The translations under genes were made by a program, and so were the position numbers. The notes under the pieces are model-generated. The model was not told the DNA's origin and did no database searches. It saw only the letters and a program-made list of their open reading frames with translations. A DNA stretch of 64,000 nt from Allostella vacuolata (GTDB taxonomy: Bacteria; Pseudomonadota; Alphaproteobacteria; ATCC43930; Allostellaceae). The stretch spans positions 62,001 to 126,000 of the forward strand of contig AP019702.1 in assembly GCA_006739055.1 (NCBI GenBank). The letters are read 5' to 3'. The first letter of the stretch is position 1; the number at the start of each line of letters is the position of its first letter. This document shows, piece after piece, positions 44,204 through 55,884 of this stretch.

Positions 44204-46261
44204 ATGATCCCGCCGTCGCTCGAGAAGGACCCTGGCCGCTTGGAGCATCTGGATCTGCCGGTGATGACGGACGGGCAGTTGCGGGACGCGGTGGAGAACC
44301 TGCGGGACGGGTTTCTTCTGTACGATCGTCACGAGCGGGTGGTGTTCCACAATCGGCGGCTGATCGAGCTGTATCCCGTCCTGGAGGCGATTGCCCCCCT
44401 GCGCGGGCGGTCCATGGCGGAGTTGATCGAAGCCGTCGGCCCGATGCTGGCAACCGAGCGCTTCGCGGAGGAGGCCGCCGCGCGAATCGCCCAGCGACGG
44501 GCCGAATGGTCGCAGAGCGCCGGCACGCCCTACACGCTCGTCCTCAAGGACGGCCGCCGGATCCTGGTCGGGGAACGCGCCGCCGCCAATGGCGGCCGGG
44601 TGGTGGTCCACACCGACGTCACCGCGGAGAAGCAGGCCGAGATGCGCCTGGTCGAGGCGATCGAGAGCCTGCATAACGGCTTCGTCCTGTTCGATGCGGA
44701 CGATCGCCTGGTGCTGGCGAACGAGCCGCTGCGGCGGATGTTCCCGGCCCAGGCCGCGATCATGGTCCCGGGCGCCCATATCGACGACATCGTCCGGGCC
44801 GGAGTCGAAGGCGGCGATTATCGGAATTTCGGAGAGCTCGGCCGCAGCGATGCCGGCCAGGCGGATCTGGCCGAGGGTGAATTCGAGGCGATCTACCGGC
44901 GCCATCGCGAGGGCGTTCGCGACGGCATCGAGCGCCAGCTCCGCGACGGCCGATGGATCGTCGTCCATCAGGCGGTGACGCCGAGCGGCCTGCGGGTCGG
45001 GCTACGCACCGATGTGACCCTGCTGAAGGAGCGCGAGCGCGAACTGGCGGCGGCCCACGCCGACCTGCAGCGCATGGCCGAGGAGCTGCGCCTGGCCCGC
45101 GAGCGGGCGGAGGCGGCCGATCGGGCGAAGACCGAGTTCCTGGCCATCGTCGGCCACGAACTGCGCACCCCCTTCACCGGCATCCGCGGCATGGCGGACC
45201 TGCTGGCCGATGCACCGCTCGGCCCGGAGCATCGCCGCTATCTCGATGCGATGCGCCGGTCCACGGCCTCCCTGCTGGAGATGCTCGACCAGATCCTCGA
45301 TTTCTCGCAGGTCGAGCTCGGCCGGATCGAGCGCTATGACGCGGCGTTCGATCCGGCCGCGCTCGCGGTCGAATCGGTTGCCCTCTTCCAGGCGCTGGCG
45401 CTGGAGAAGGGGCTCGGTCTCCGCGTCGCGCCGGCTCGGGGGCTGCCGGCATCGGTGGTCGGCGACGAGGGCAAGACGCGGCAGATCCTGCTCAATCTCC
45501 TCTCCAACGCGGTCAAGTTCACCGATTCCGGATCGGTCACCGTCTCTGCCGCCCTCGTGCCGGACCCGCGCGCCGACGGCCAGCTGCTCCGCTACGAGGT
45601 GGCGGATACCGGCATCGGCATGTCCCCGGAGGCGACGGCCAGCCTCTTCCAGCCCTTCCGCCAGCTCGACAGCCGGCGACCGCGCGGCCGCGGCGGCAGC
45701 GGGCTCGGGCTGGCCATCTGCAAGCGGCTGGCGAACGCGCTGGGCGGGGACGTCTCGGTCGCCTCCGCCGTGGGGGAGGGAACGCGGTTCTGGTTCACGG
45801 TGGCCGTGCAGCCTGCCGACCGGGCGACCGGGGAACAAGGGGCGCCGCCGGAGACCGAGATGGCTGCGCCGACGCCGGACGCCCGGCGGGTCCTGGTGGT
45901 GGAGGACGATACGACAAGCCGCCTCCTGGTCTCGGCGCTGTTGACGCAGTGGGGGTACGCGGTCGTCGAGGCCGGCGACGGCGGCGCGGCGCTGGCGGCG
46001 CTGGCGGCCGAGCGTTTTGCCGCCGTCCTGATGGACGTGCATCTGCCGGTCCTGGATGGCCCCGGCGCCGTCCGCTGCCTGCGCGCCGGGTCGGGGCCCA
46101 ACCGTGCCGTCCCCGTGATCGGCCTGTCGGGGGAATCCAACGCCGCCCGGCTGGCGGACTGCGCGGCGGCCGGGTTTTCCTGGATGCTGGGCAAGCCCTT
46201 CGACCTGCCGGTGCTTCGCGCCGCGGTCGCCCGGGCGGTCGCGGAGGGCGCCGCCGTCTAG
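44204..46261 (+). CDS. cytosolic PAS hybrid histidine kinase with receiver domain
   Basis: A 685-residue soluble kinase without membrane segments. Two PAS folds lie at about residues 22-145 (VENLRDGFLLYDRHERVVFH) and 150-285 (IESLHNGFVLFDADDRLVLA), then a coiled-coil linker, HisKA with FLAIVGHELRTPFTGIRGM (His near 319), an ATPase domain (NLLSNAVKFTDSGSV, DTGIGMS, GGSGLGLAICKRLANALGG), and a receiver from about 563 with AAVLMDVHLPVLDG (Asp near 611). The layout is of the type that passes phosphate to an unlinked Hpt protein. It follows tenA by 61 bases and has its own ribosome site; its signal is unknown. Confidence 0.9.
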   Translation: MIPPSLEKDPGRLEHLDLPVMTDGQLRDAVENLRDGFLLYDRHERVVFHNRRLIELYPVLEAIAPLRGRSMAELIEAVGPMLATERFAEEAAARIAQRRAEWSQSAGTPYTLVLKDGRRILVGERAAANGGRVVVHTDVTAEKQAEMRLVEAIESLHNGFVLFDADDRLVLANEPLRRMFPAQAAIMVPGAHIDDIVRAGVEGGDYRNFGELGRSDAGQADLAEGEFEAIYRRHREGVRDGIERQLRDGRWIVVHQAVTPSGLRVGLRTDVTLLKERERELAAAHADLQRMAEELRLARERAEAADRAKTEFLAIVGHELRTPFTGIRGMADLLADAPLGPEHRRYLDAMRRSTASLLEMLDQILDFSQVELGRIERYDAAFDPAALAVESVALFQALALEKGLGLRVAPARGLPASVVGDEGKTRQILLNLLSNAVKFTDSGSVTVSAALVPDPRADGQLLRYEVADTGIGMSPEATASLFQPFRQLDSRRPRGRGGSGLGLAICKRLANALGGDVSVASAVGEGTRFWFTVAVQPADRATGEQGAPPETEMAAPTPDARRVLVVEDDTTSRLLVSALLTQWGYAVVEAGDGGAALAALAAERFAAVLMDVHLPVLDGPGAVRCLRAGSGPNRAVPVIGLSGESNAARLADCAAAGFSWMLGKPFDLPVLRAAVARAVAEGAAV

Positions 46262-46274
46262 GCGCCCGGCCGCC

Positions 46275-47903
46275 TCAGCCGAGCGCCGTGGCGCGCTCGC
46301 GCAGCGAGAACTTCTGGACCTTGCCGGTGGACGTCTTGGGCAGCGGGCCGAAGACCACGGTCTTCGGCACCTTGAAGCGGGCCAGGTTGGCCCGGGCAAA
46401 GGCGATGATCTCCTCGGCGGTCGCCGAGTGCCCCTCCTTCAGGGTGACGAAGGCGCACGGGGTTTCGCCCCAGTGGGGGTCGGGCCGGGCGACGACGGCT
46501 GCCTCCAGCACCGCCGGGTGGCGGTAGAGCACGCCTTCGACCTCGATCGTCGAGATGTTCTCGCCGCCCGAGATGATGATGTCCTTGGACCGGTCCTTCA
46601 GCTCGACATAGCCGTCCGGGTGCCGCACGCCGAGGTCGCCGGTATGGAACCAGCCCCCGGCGAAGGCCTCCTCGTTGGCGCGCGGGTTCTTCAGGTAGCC
46701 CTTCATGACGATGTTCCCGCGCATGAAGACCTCGCCCATGGTGGCGCCGTCGTCGGGTACCGGCTGCAAAGTCTGCGGGTCGGCCACCATCAGCCCGTCC
46801 AGCACCGGATAGCGGACGCCCTGGCGCGACTTCAGGCGGGCCCGGTCCTCCTGCGGCAGGTCGTCCCACTCGGCGCGCCAGTCGCACACGACGGCTGGTC
46901 CGTAGACCTCGGTCAGGCCGTAGACATGGGTGATGTGGAAGCCCTGGCGCTCCATCGCCTCGATCACCGAGGCGGGCGGTGGGGCGGCGGCCGTCATCAG
47001 CTCGACCGTGCCCGGCAGCGGCCGGCGATCGGCGTCCGCGGCGTGGATCAGCATGTTCATGATGATCGGCGCCCCGCACAGGTGGGTGACGCCATGGTCG
47101 GCGATGGCCGCGTAGATCGCCCGGGCCTCGATCCGCCGCAGGCAGACATGGGTCCCCGCCAGCGCCGTCACCGTCCACGGGAAGCACCAGCCGTTGCAGT
47201 GGAACATCGGCAGGGTCCACAGATAGACCGGGTGCCGGGGCATGCCCCAGACCAGCACGTTGCCCATGGCGTTCAGCTGCGCGCCGCGATGGTGGTAGAC
47301 GACCCCCTTGGGGTTGCCGGTGGTGCCCGAGGTGTAGTTGAGGGCGATCGCGTCCCACTCGTCGGCCGGCGGCTGCCAGGCGAAGTCCGGGTCGCCCGAG
47401 GCGAGGAACGTCTCGTAGTCGGATTCGCCCAGCCGCTCGCCGTCCGGACCGGTCGGATCGGCGATGTCGATGACGATCGGCCGGCGCGATACCATGCCCA
47501 GCGCCCGGGCGACGGTCGGCGCGAACTCGCCGTCGGTCACCAGCACCTTCGCCTCGCCGTGGTCGAGGATGAAGGCGATGGTCTCCGCATCCAGCCGGAC
47601 GTTGAGGGCGTTGAGCACCGCGCCTGCCATCGGCACGCCGAAATGCGCCTCGAACAGCGGTGGGATGTTGGGGGCCATCACGGCGACGGTGTCGCCCCGG
47701 CCGATCCCGCGCCGGGCGAGCGCGCTGGCCAGGCGCCGGCAGCGGGCATAGGTCTCGGCCCAGGTGCGGCGCTGGTCGCCATGGACGACGGCGACGCGGT
47801 CGGGATGGACCTGGGCCGCCCGCTCGATGAAGCCGAGCGGGGTGAGCGCCATATGGTTGGCCGGGTTCCGGCCGAGATCCAGGTCGTAGGGGTTCATGGT
47901 CAT
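46275..47903 (-). CDS. acyl-CoA synthetase (medium/long-chain fatty acid-CoA ligase type)
   Basis: A 542-residue AMP-forming ligase. LNYTSGTTGNPKGVVYHHRG near residue 190 is the ATP-binding loop, HVYGLTEVYGPAVVCDW near 320 the adenylate region, GWFHTGDLGVRHPDGYVELK near 420, DRSKDIIISGGENISTIEVE near 440, and KTSTGKVQKFSLRER at the end contains the catalytic lysine. It activates a carboxylic acid to its CoA thioester; the motif set suits C3-C12 or aromatic-acid ligases of the AlkK type. AGGAG lies nine bases before ATG 47903. It is divergent from the propionyl-CoA synthetase-like gene. Confidence 0.9.
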   Translation of the reverse strand: MTMNPYDLDLGRNPANHMALTPLGFIERAAQVHPDRVAVVHGDQRRTWAETYARCRRLASALARRGIGRGDTVAVMAPNIPPLFEAHFGVPMAGAVLNALNVRLDAETIAFILDHGEAKVLVTDGEFAPTVARALGMVSRRPIVIDIADPTGPDGERLGESDYETFLASGDPDFAWQPPADEWDAIALNYTSGTTGNPKGVVYHHRGAQLNAMGNVLVWGMPRHPVYLWTLPMFHCNGWCFPWTVTALAGTHVCLRRIEARAIYAAIADHGVTHLCGAPIIMNMLIHAADADRRPLPGTVELMTAAAPPPASVIEAMERQGFHITHVYGLTEVYGPAVVCDWRAEWDDLPQEDRARLKSRQGVRYPVLDGLMVADPQTLQPVPDDGATMGEVFMRGNIVMKGYLKNPRANEEAFAGGWFHTGDLGVRHPDGYVELKDRSKDIIISGGENISTIEVEGVLYRHPAVLEAAVVARPDPHWGETPCAFVTLKEGHSATAEEIIAFARANLARFKVPKTVVFGPLPKTSTGKVQKFSLRERATALG

Positions 47904-48033
47904 CGCCACGCGCTCCTGGGAGGCGCGCCGGTGCCTTGGCAGGCAGGGGCGGGCTGATCCACAATCCGGTTGTCGCCGCCGGCGGAAGACCGCGACGGCG
48001 GGAAGAGCGCCATTTAGACGGGAAGGGCGGGCC

Positions 48034-49923
<1,890 letters not shown>

Positions 49924-49932
<9 letters not shown>

Positions 49933-49955
49933 AAGATCGGCCGGCTAGAGGATCG
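49924..49955. repeat. tandem 16-bp duplication that carries both stop codons of convergent genes
   Basis: GCCGGCTAGAAGATCG (49924-49939) is followed directly by GCCGGCTAGAGGATCG (49940-49955), one mismatch. The CTAG in the first copy is the stop of prpE, and the CTAG in the second is the stop of the convergent GNAT gene on the other strand. Confidence 0.8.
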
Positions 49956-50538
49956 GGATATGCGCGGCCGACCCGCGCGGCGCCTCGCCCAGCAGGCGCG
50001 GGTCGTCGGCGACCTCGATCTGGCGCCGGTATGGGACGAAGCCGGAGCGGACATAGAATTGCAGGGCGGCGGGATGGTCGAGCGTGCAGGTATGGACCCA
50101 GAACCGCCCGATCGGCTGCGCCCAGGCCCGGTCGATCGCGCGGTTCATCAGCCAGCGCCCGGCCCCGGTGCCGAGCTGGCGCGGGGAAACGCCGAAGAAG
50201 GCCAGCTCGCAGGTGCCGGGCTCGCGGAAGTCGAGTTCCAGCAGGCCTTCGTCGCCGCTCTCGGCCGCCAGCGCGAAGACGGACACCCCCGGGTCGTGGA
50301 TGATCGATGACAGCTCGGCATCGCTCATGCGCAGGCGGGAGAACCACAGCCAGTCCTCGCCGACGCGGCGATAGAGATCGCGATACCAGTCGAGTCCCGG
50401 CCGCGGCACCGCGCGCAGGGTCCAGGGGGCCGGAACCGGGTCCGGGCGGGCCGGCGGCGGCGCCCGCATCTCCAGCGCGGTGACGATCGCGGCGATCTTG
50501 CCGGCGGGGACGTCGGTGTAGCCGTCGGGCAAGGACAT
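49945..50538 (-). CDS. GNAT-family N-acetyltransferase
   Basis: A 197-residue acetyltransferase. The acetyl-CoA site appears as LAFFGVSPRQLGTGAGRWLM at about residues 120-140 (the V-x-x-Q/R-G-x-G/A loop in the form RQLGTGAG), followed by IGRFWVHTCTLDHPAALQFY and VRSGFVPYRR, the last part of the fold. The substrate is unknown. It ends 12 bases from the end of prpE and is divergent from an SDR gene 52 bases away. Confidence 0.85.
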   Translation of the reverse strand: MSLPDGYTDVPAGKIAAIVTALEMRAPPPARPDPVPAPWTLRAVPRPGLDWYRDLYRRVGEDWLWFSRLRMSDAELSSIIHDPGVSVFALAAESGDEGLLELDFREPGTCELAFFGVSPRQLGTGAGRWLMNRAIDRAWAQPIGRFWVHTCTLDHPAALQFYVRSGFVPYRRQIEVADDPRLLGEAPRGSAAHIPIL

Positions 50539-50589
50539 GGGCGTTCGATCCGGCTCGGGTACGGGAAGGCGAAGGGGAGGAAAACCGAA

Positions 50590-51369
50590 ATGCGTCTCAA
50601 GGACAAGGTGGCGATCGTCACCGGGGCGGCCCAGGGAATCGGGCTGGCCATCGCCCGGCGGTTCGTCGCCGAGGGCGCGCGCGTCATGCTGGCCGACATT
50701 GGCGCGGAGCGGGGCCGGGCGGCGGCCGACGGGCTCGGACCCGATGCGGCCTTCCTCGCCTGCGACGTCGGCGACAAGGCTTCCGCGGCGGCGCTGGTCG
50801 AGGGCACGGTCGCCCGCTTCGGCCGGGTCGACGTGCTGGTCAACAATGCGGGCATCCTGCACGCGGCCGAGTTCCTGGAGCTGGAGGAGGCGGATTTCGA
50901 TCGCGTCCTGCGGGTCAACCTCAAGGGGACGTTCCTGGTCGGCCAGGCGGCGGCGCGCCGGATGGCGCTCCAGTTCGCGGCCGACGGCAGCCGCGCCAGC
51001 ATCGTCAACCTGTCGTCGGTGACGGCCCGTCTGGCGATCCCGACCGCCATTCCCTACGTCGTCAGCAAGGCCGGGGTCAGCCAGCTCACCAACGCGATGG
51101 CGATCGCGCTGGCCGACAAGGGGGTCAGGGTCAATGCGATCGGCCCGGGCAGCATCATGACCGACATGCTGGGGGTGCTGATGAGCGACGAAGCGGCCCG
51201 GCAGCGCATCCTGTCGCGCACCCCGCTCGGCCGCTGCGGCGAGCCGGAGGAGATCGCCGCGGTGGCGCTGTTCCTCGCGAGCGAGGATTCGAGCTACATC
51301 ACCGGCCAGACGATCTTCGCCGACGGCGGCCGGATCGGCCTCAACTACACGGTGCCGGTCGCAGGTTAG
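50590..51369 (+). CDS. short-chain dehydrogenase/reductase
   Basis: A 259-residue classical SDR. Cofactor motif TGAAQGIGLAIARRF at residues 11-25, NNAG near 90, catalytic serine in NLSSVTARLAI near 143, and YVVSKAG near 157 with the Tyr and Lys of the active site. An aspartate after the second strand (LADIGAERG) indicates NAD(H) preference. GPGSIMTDM and the C-terminal ITGQTIFADGG are also standard. The substrate is not predictable. The start has AAGGGGAGG about nine bases upstream. Confidence 0.9.
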   Translation: MRLKDKVAIVTGAAQGIGLAIARRFVAEGARVMLADIGAERGRAAADGLGPDAAFLACDVGDKASAAALVEGTVARFGRVDVLVNNAGILHAAEFLELEEADFDRVLRVNLKGTFLVGQAAARRMALQFAADGSRASIVNLSSVTARLAIPTAIPYVVSKAGVSQLTNAMAIALADKGVRVNAIGPGSIMTDMLGVLMSDEAARQRILSRTPLGRCGEPEEIAAVALFLASEDSSYITGQTIFADGGRIGLNYTVPVAG

Positions 51370-51409
51370 GCCGGTCGCGGGATAGGCCGGGGGCGGCGAG
51401 GGGCCGGCG

Positions 51410-51988
51410 TCAGTGCGCCGGCTCCTCCTCCAGGTCGTCGAGCGGCTGGGCGGCGGCCATGCCGGGCCGTGCCTTGTGGGCGCGGGCCAACGCGGTATCG
51501 AGCTCCACCTGGGTGCACAGGCCGAGCGTGACCGGGTGCTGCGGCTTGATGTTCTGGCTTTCCGGATGGGACCGGTCGCGGATCTTCTCGATGGTCGGCT
51601 TGGTGGTGCCGATCAGCTTGGAGACCTGGGCGTCGGACAGCTCCGGGTGGGAGCGGATCAGCCAGGCGATGGCGTTCGGCTTGTCCTGGCGGCGGCTGAT
51701 CGGCGTGTAGCGCGGCCCCTTGCCCTTGGCCTGGGGCAGCGGGATGTTGGCCTTGACCAGCTTCAGGCGCAGGGACTGGTCCGCCTCGCAGCGGGCGATC
51801 TCCTCGCGCGTCAACTGGCCGTTGCCGACCGGATCCCAGCCCTGCATGCCCGCCGCCACCTCGCCGTCGGCGATCGCCTGGACCTCAAGCTCGTGCAGCC
51901 CGCAGAAATCCGCGATCTGCTGGAACGTGAGCGCCGTGTTCTCGACCAACCATACGGCGGTGGCCTTTGGCATCAGCGGCAGGGTCAT
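51410..51988 (-). CDS. trcR: DUF1013 cell-cycle transcriptional regulator TrcR
   Basis: A 192-residue protein of DUF1013, a family confined to alphaproteobacteria and now named TrcR, a cell-cycle regulator. Conserved segments are LPLMPKATAVWLVENTALTF at the start, QIADFCGLHELEVQAIADGE near residue 24 (a helix-turn-helix-like element), YTPISRRQDKPNAIAWLIRS near 95, and SDAQVSKLIGTTKPTIEKIR near 117, a second HTH-like element. It has its own 185-base upstream region after the quinone oxidoreductase gene. Confidence 0.88.
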   Translation of the reverse strand: MTLPLMPKATAVWLVENTALTFQQIADFCGLHELEVQAIADGEVAAGMQGWDPVGNGQLTREEIARCEADQSLRLKLVKANIPLPQAKGKGPRYTPISRRQDKPNAIAWLIRSHPELSDAQVSKLIGTTKPTIEKIRDRSHPESQNIKPQHPVTLGLCTQVELDTALARAHKARPGMAAAQPLDDLEEEPAH

Positions 51989-52173
51989 CGGACCGAATCC
52001 TTCTGGTTGCGCCTCCCGGTTCGTGCCCGCTGGCGGGCCCGTCGTCGGGTCACTGCTATCCTGATGCGGGGCTATATAGGCTGTGCCCGCTTGCCATGGA
52101 AGCAGCCAGCACGGTCAACCGCAACCTTTTAGGACGATTCCGGACGACACCGATTACCGTCCGTGCGGCCGCC

Positions 52174-53172
52174 TCATACCAGCAGCACGATCTTGCCGAC
52201 ATGGGTGTTGGCCTCCATCAGCGCGTGCGCGTCGCCCGCCCGTTCCAGGGGGAAGGTGCGGAAGATCGGCGGCTTGAGCCGGCCGGCCGCGAGCAGCGGC
52301 CAGACGCGGGCCTCGAGCGCGCTCGCGACCTCGCCTTTCTGTGCCACAGTGCGCGGCCGCAGGGTCGAGCCGGTCAGGGTCAGGCGCTTGCGCATGATCG
52401 GCTCCAGGTTCAGCTCGACCTTGGGCCCGCGCAGGAAGGCGATCTGCACGAGGCGGCCCTCGACCGCCAGGGCCTCCAGGTTGCGGACGGTGTAGTCGCC
52501 GCCCACCATGTCGAGGATGACGTCGACCCCCTGGCCGCCGGTCGCCTCCTTCACCCGGGCCACGAAATCCTCCCGGGTGTGGTCGATGGCGAGGTCGGCG
52601 CCGAGCCGGACGCAGGCCGCGCATTTCTCCGCGCTGCCGGCGGTCACATAGACGGTGGCGCCCAGCGCCTTGGCCATCTGGATCGCGGTGGTGCCGATGC
52701 CGCTCGACCCGCCATGGACCAGCAGCCGCTCGCCCGCCTGCAGCCGGCCGCGGTCGAAGACGTTGGTCCACACGGTGAAGAAGGTTTCCGGCACGCCGCC
52801 CGCCTCGACCATGGAAAGGCCGGGCGGGATCGGCAGGCACTGCGGCACCGGCGCGGCGCAGAACTCCGCATAGCCGCCGCCGGAAACCAGCGCGCAGACC
52901 GGGTCGCCCACCTGCCAGCGCCCGGCATCGGGGCCGAGCGCGGCCACGGTGCCCGCCACCTCCAGGCCCGGCAGGTCCGAGGCGCCGGGCGGCGGGGCGT
53001 AGCCGCCCTTGCGCTGCAGCACGTCGGGCCGGTTGATGCCGGCCGCCTCGACCCGGATCAGCAACTCGGCCGGCCCCGGCACGGGCAGCGGCCGGGTGGT
53101 GGGGACGAGGACCTCGGGGCCGCCGGGGCGGACGATCTCCACCGCGCGCATGGTCGGGGGCAGGCTGGCCAT
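52174..53172 (-). CDS. NAD(P)H quinone oxidoreductase, zeta-crystallin type
   Basis: A 332-residue zinc-free medium-chain dehydrogenase of the quinone oxidoreductase type (PIG3-like). GINRPDVLQRKGGYAPPPGA near residue 45 and LPGLEVAGTVAALGPD near 67 belong to the catalytic domain; LLVHGGSSGIGTTAIQMAKA near 145 is the nucleotide-binding loop. No zinc-ligand set is seen. It reduces quinones or small enones with NADPH. GGAGGAG lies before the ATG. DUF1192, this gene and DUF1013 occur side by side in many alphaproteobacteria. Confidence 0.9.
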   Translation of the reverse strand: MASLPPTMRAVEIVRPGGPEVLVPTTRPLPVPGPAELLIRVEAAGINRPDVLQRKGGYAPPPGASDLPGLEVAGTVAALGPDAGRWQVGDPVCALVSGGGYAEFCAAPVPQCLPIPPGLSMVEAGGVPETFFTVWTNVFDRGRLQAGERLLVHGGSSGIGTTAIQMAKALGATVYVTAGSAEKCAACVRLGADLAIDHTREDFVARVKEATGGQGVDVILDMVGGDYTVRNLEALAVEGRLVQIAFLRGPKVELNLEPIMRKRLTLTGSTLRPRTVAQKGEVASALEARVWPLLAAGRLKPPIFRTFPLERAGDAHALMEANTHVGKIVLLV

Positions 53173-53247
53173 CGTGGTTGCTCCTCCAGGGTTTCCGGCT
53201 CTTCGTTCCCGGATAGTATGGCAGATCCCGACAGGACAAGAGCCGCC

Positions 53248-53439
53248 ATGCCCGCGATCGACCCGGAAGACCTCGCCCCCCGCCCGGCCAAGCCGGCACC
53301 CCGCCTGCTCGACCCGATGTCGGTGGACGAGCTGGAGGCCTACATCGCCGAGATGGAGGCGGAGATCGCCCGCGTGCGCGCCGCGATCGAGGCCAAGCGG
53401 GGCCACCGCAACGCCGCGGAAGCGTTCTTCCGCCGCTAG
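53248..53439 (+). CDS. DUF1192 family small protein
   Basis: A 63-residue protein with an amphipathic, coiled-coil-like helix: SVDELEAYIAEMEAEIARVR then IEAKRGHRNAAEAFF. This is the DUF1192 pattern, found in alphaproteobacteria; function unknown. An in-frame ATG at 53218 would add ten residues; neither start has a strong ribosome site. It is divergent from the quinone oxidoreductase gene, and its stop codon overlaps the stop of the fragment on the other strand. Confidence 0.85.
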   Translation: MPAIDPEDLAPRPAKPAPRLLDPMSVDELEAYIAEMEAEIARVRAAIEAKRGHRNAAEAFFRR

Positions 53440-53708
53440 CGGCCCTGGAGTCCGGAAGCCCGGCGGCGCCGGCGACGCAGATCGAGCCGGATCCCGAAAA
53501 TTCCCATCACGATCAGGCATGCCAGTGCCGTCGACGCGATGGCGAGGTTCTGCGCCATCTGCCCGAGCGGGCGCAGGAAATTCCATTTGTGCAGATGGCG
53601 GTACGACAACCGGCCGGCCCACCGACAGGCCGTGTGGAACCCGGTGCTGTAGTCGATCGCCGAGACCGGCGCTTGTGGCTGGCCTGTAGCGCGCCAGATG
53701 CTCGGCAT
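53436..53708 (-). pseudogene. C-terminal fragment resembling a PepSY-associated membrane protein
   Basis: A 90-residue frame with YSTGFHTACRWAGRLSYRHL, HKWNFLRPLGQ, one membrane segment (IASTALACLIVMGIFGIRL) and a terminal run of seven arginine-rich residues. The arrangement tryptophan/histidine-rich loop, helix, basic tail resembles the last part of PepSY_TM proteins, which often accompany TonB-dependent siderophore uptake. The rest of such a protein (two or more helices and the PepSY domain) is missing. It follows tonB by 16 bases. It might instead be a small intact membrane protein that I do not recognise. Confidence 0.4.
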
Positions 53709-53724
53709 GCTGCGTGCCCGGCCG

Positions 53725-54960
53725 TCAGCGCAGGGTGAAGCTGATGGGCACGACGAGCTCGAGCCGATCGGCGTCGACGTCGGGCGGCAGTGCCGGCAGC
53801 GGCGAGGCGCGCTGCAGCAGCTCCTCGACCTCGCGGTCGAGCAGCGGGTGGCCCGAGCTGGCGACAATCCGGTAGCTGAGCACCGATCCGTTGCGGGCGA
53901 TGGTGAACCGCACCGTCGTGGTCCCTTCCATGCGCCGGCGCTGGGCGGCCTGGGGGTAGGTCTTGTGCCGCTCGAGCTGGGCGCGGAGCGCCGCCAGGTA
54001 GGATTGCGAGGGTCCCGACGGCTGCACCGCCGGAGCAGGCGGCATCGCGGCCGCGGCCGGCGAGGCCGGATTCACCGATGTCGGAGGAGCATTCGCGACG
54101 GGGGCCGGGGCGGGTTCGGCCGGCTGCGGGCTGGCCGCCGTCGGCAACCGGGCGGGATCCGGGGCCGGTTCCCGCCGCGGCGTCGGGACGGGCCGGCGCT
54201 GCGGCGGCACCACGTCCCTGGCCACCATCTCGACCTTGTCGTCGACCGTCGTGGCGTCGCTCGGATCGATCCCGGTCACCTGCTCGACCGGCCTCTCGAT
54301 CGGGGACTCCTCGGGCCTGGCCGCCCGGACCTCGTCCGGCACCTGGGGCGCCGCCGCGGCGGTGTCGACCGGCCTCGCCTGGTCGGGCGGCGGAGACGCG
54401 ACCGTGGCGGTGCTGTCGACGGTCTTCGCCGTCTCGGGCGGCGGAGGCGGGGGTGGGGCGGCGCTATCGACCGGAGTTGCCGCGTCGGGCGGCGGAGATG
54501 CGACCAGGGCGACATCGTCGACGGTCCTCGCCGCTTCCGGCGGCGGTGGCGGCGGGGTTGCGGCGGTCTCGACCGGCTTGGCCTCGTCGGGCGGCGTGGA
54601 GGCGGTGGCGGCGGCATCGACGGTCGTCACCGTCTCCGGCGGCGGTGGCGGCGGTACCGCCGCGGCGGTGACGGGCCGCACCTCCTCGACCGCCGCCGGG
54701 CGCGCGGCGTCGATGGGCGGCGGCGCGGCCGCGCCGGAGGGATCGACGGTCCGGGCCGCCTCCGGCCGTACCGCCGCGGTCTCCTCGGCCGTCATGGACA
54801 GGGCGTCCATGCTGGTCGGCACCGCCGCCATCGCGATCTCGATCGGCTTCGGCGGCGGCTCCGGACGCATGGATCCATAGGCGACCAGCCCCGCGACGAC
54901 GGCCGCATGGCCGGCGAACGAGACGGCCAGCGGCCAGCGCGGGGCCTTTCCGGATGCCAA
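53725..54960 (-). CDS. tonB: energy transducer TonB with long proline-rich spacer
   Basis: A 411-residue periplasm-spanning protein that links the proton motive force to outer-membrane receptors. One N-terminal helix (WPLAVSFAGHAAVVAGLVAY, residues about 9-28) anchors it. A spacer of about 280 residues is rich in Pro, Ala, Asp and Val and contains three imperfect copies of a roughly 33-residue unit beginning with six or seven prolines. The C-terminal TonB domain is normal: SYLAALRAQLERHKTYPQAA, QRRRMEGTTTVRFTI, ASSGHPLLDREVEELLQRAS. I use TTG 54960, twelve bases after the end of the exbD-like frame; a GTG at 55032 would add 24 residues that overlap that frame. Confidence 0.88.
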   Translation of the reverse strand: MASGKAPRWPLAVSFAGHAAVVAGLVAYGSMRPEPPPKPIEIAMAAVPTSMDALSMTAEETAAVRPEAARTVDPSGAAAPPPIDAARPAAVEEVRPVTAAAVPPPPPPETVTTVDAAATASTPPDEAKPVETAATPPPPPPEAARTVDDVALVASPPPDAATPVDSAAPPPPPPPETAKTVDSTATVASPPPDQARPVDTAAAAPQVPDEVRAARPEESPIERPVEQVTGIDPSDATTVDDKVEMVARDVVPPQRRPVPTPRREPAPDPARLPTAASPQPAEPAPAPVANAPPTSVNPASPAAAAMPPAPAVQPSGPSQSYLAALRAQLERHKTYPQAAQRRRMEGTTTVRFTIARNGSVLSYRIVASSGHPLLDREVEELLQRASPLPALPPDVDADRLELVVPISFTLR

Positions 54961-54971
54961 GCCGGTCTCGA

Positions 54972-55157
54972 TCAGCGCTGGGCCGGGCGCGCCGCCGCCG
55001 CGGCGGGCGCCTCCGGCGGCAGGGAAATGCACCCGGATCCGGCTGTGGGGAGGCAGTCGCAGGTCCCCGTCGCCCCGTCGCAGGGGGGCTCCCGGCCGGC
55101 CGGCCGGACCGCGATCCGGCGCCTTCCCATGCCTTCCATCTCGACCTCTCCGGTCAT
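54972..55157 (-). pseudogene. internally deleted exbD remnant
   Basis: Between exbB and tonB, where exbD is expected, an ATG with a GAGGGGG ribosome site opens a frame of only 61 residues. It begins MTGEVEMEGMGRRRIAVRPA, a charged cytosolic start like that of ExbD, and ends GSGCISLPPEAPAAAAARPA plus QR, like an ExbD C-terminal strand. The single membrane helix with its essential aspartate and most of the periplasmic domain (about 80 residues or more) are missing. I read it as an exbD that lost its middle; the match is by pattern and position, not by a search. Confidence 0.5.
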
Positions 55158-55171
55158 TGCCCCCTCGATCC

Positions 55172-55867
<696 letters not shown>

Positions 55868-55884
55868 GACAGGGATTCCCTGAC

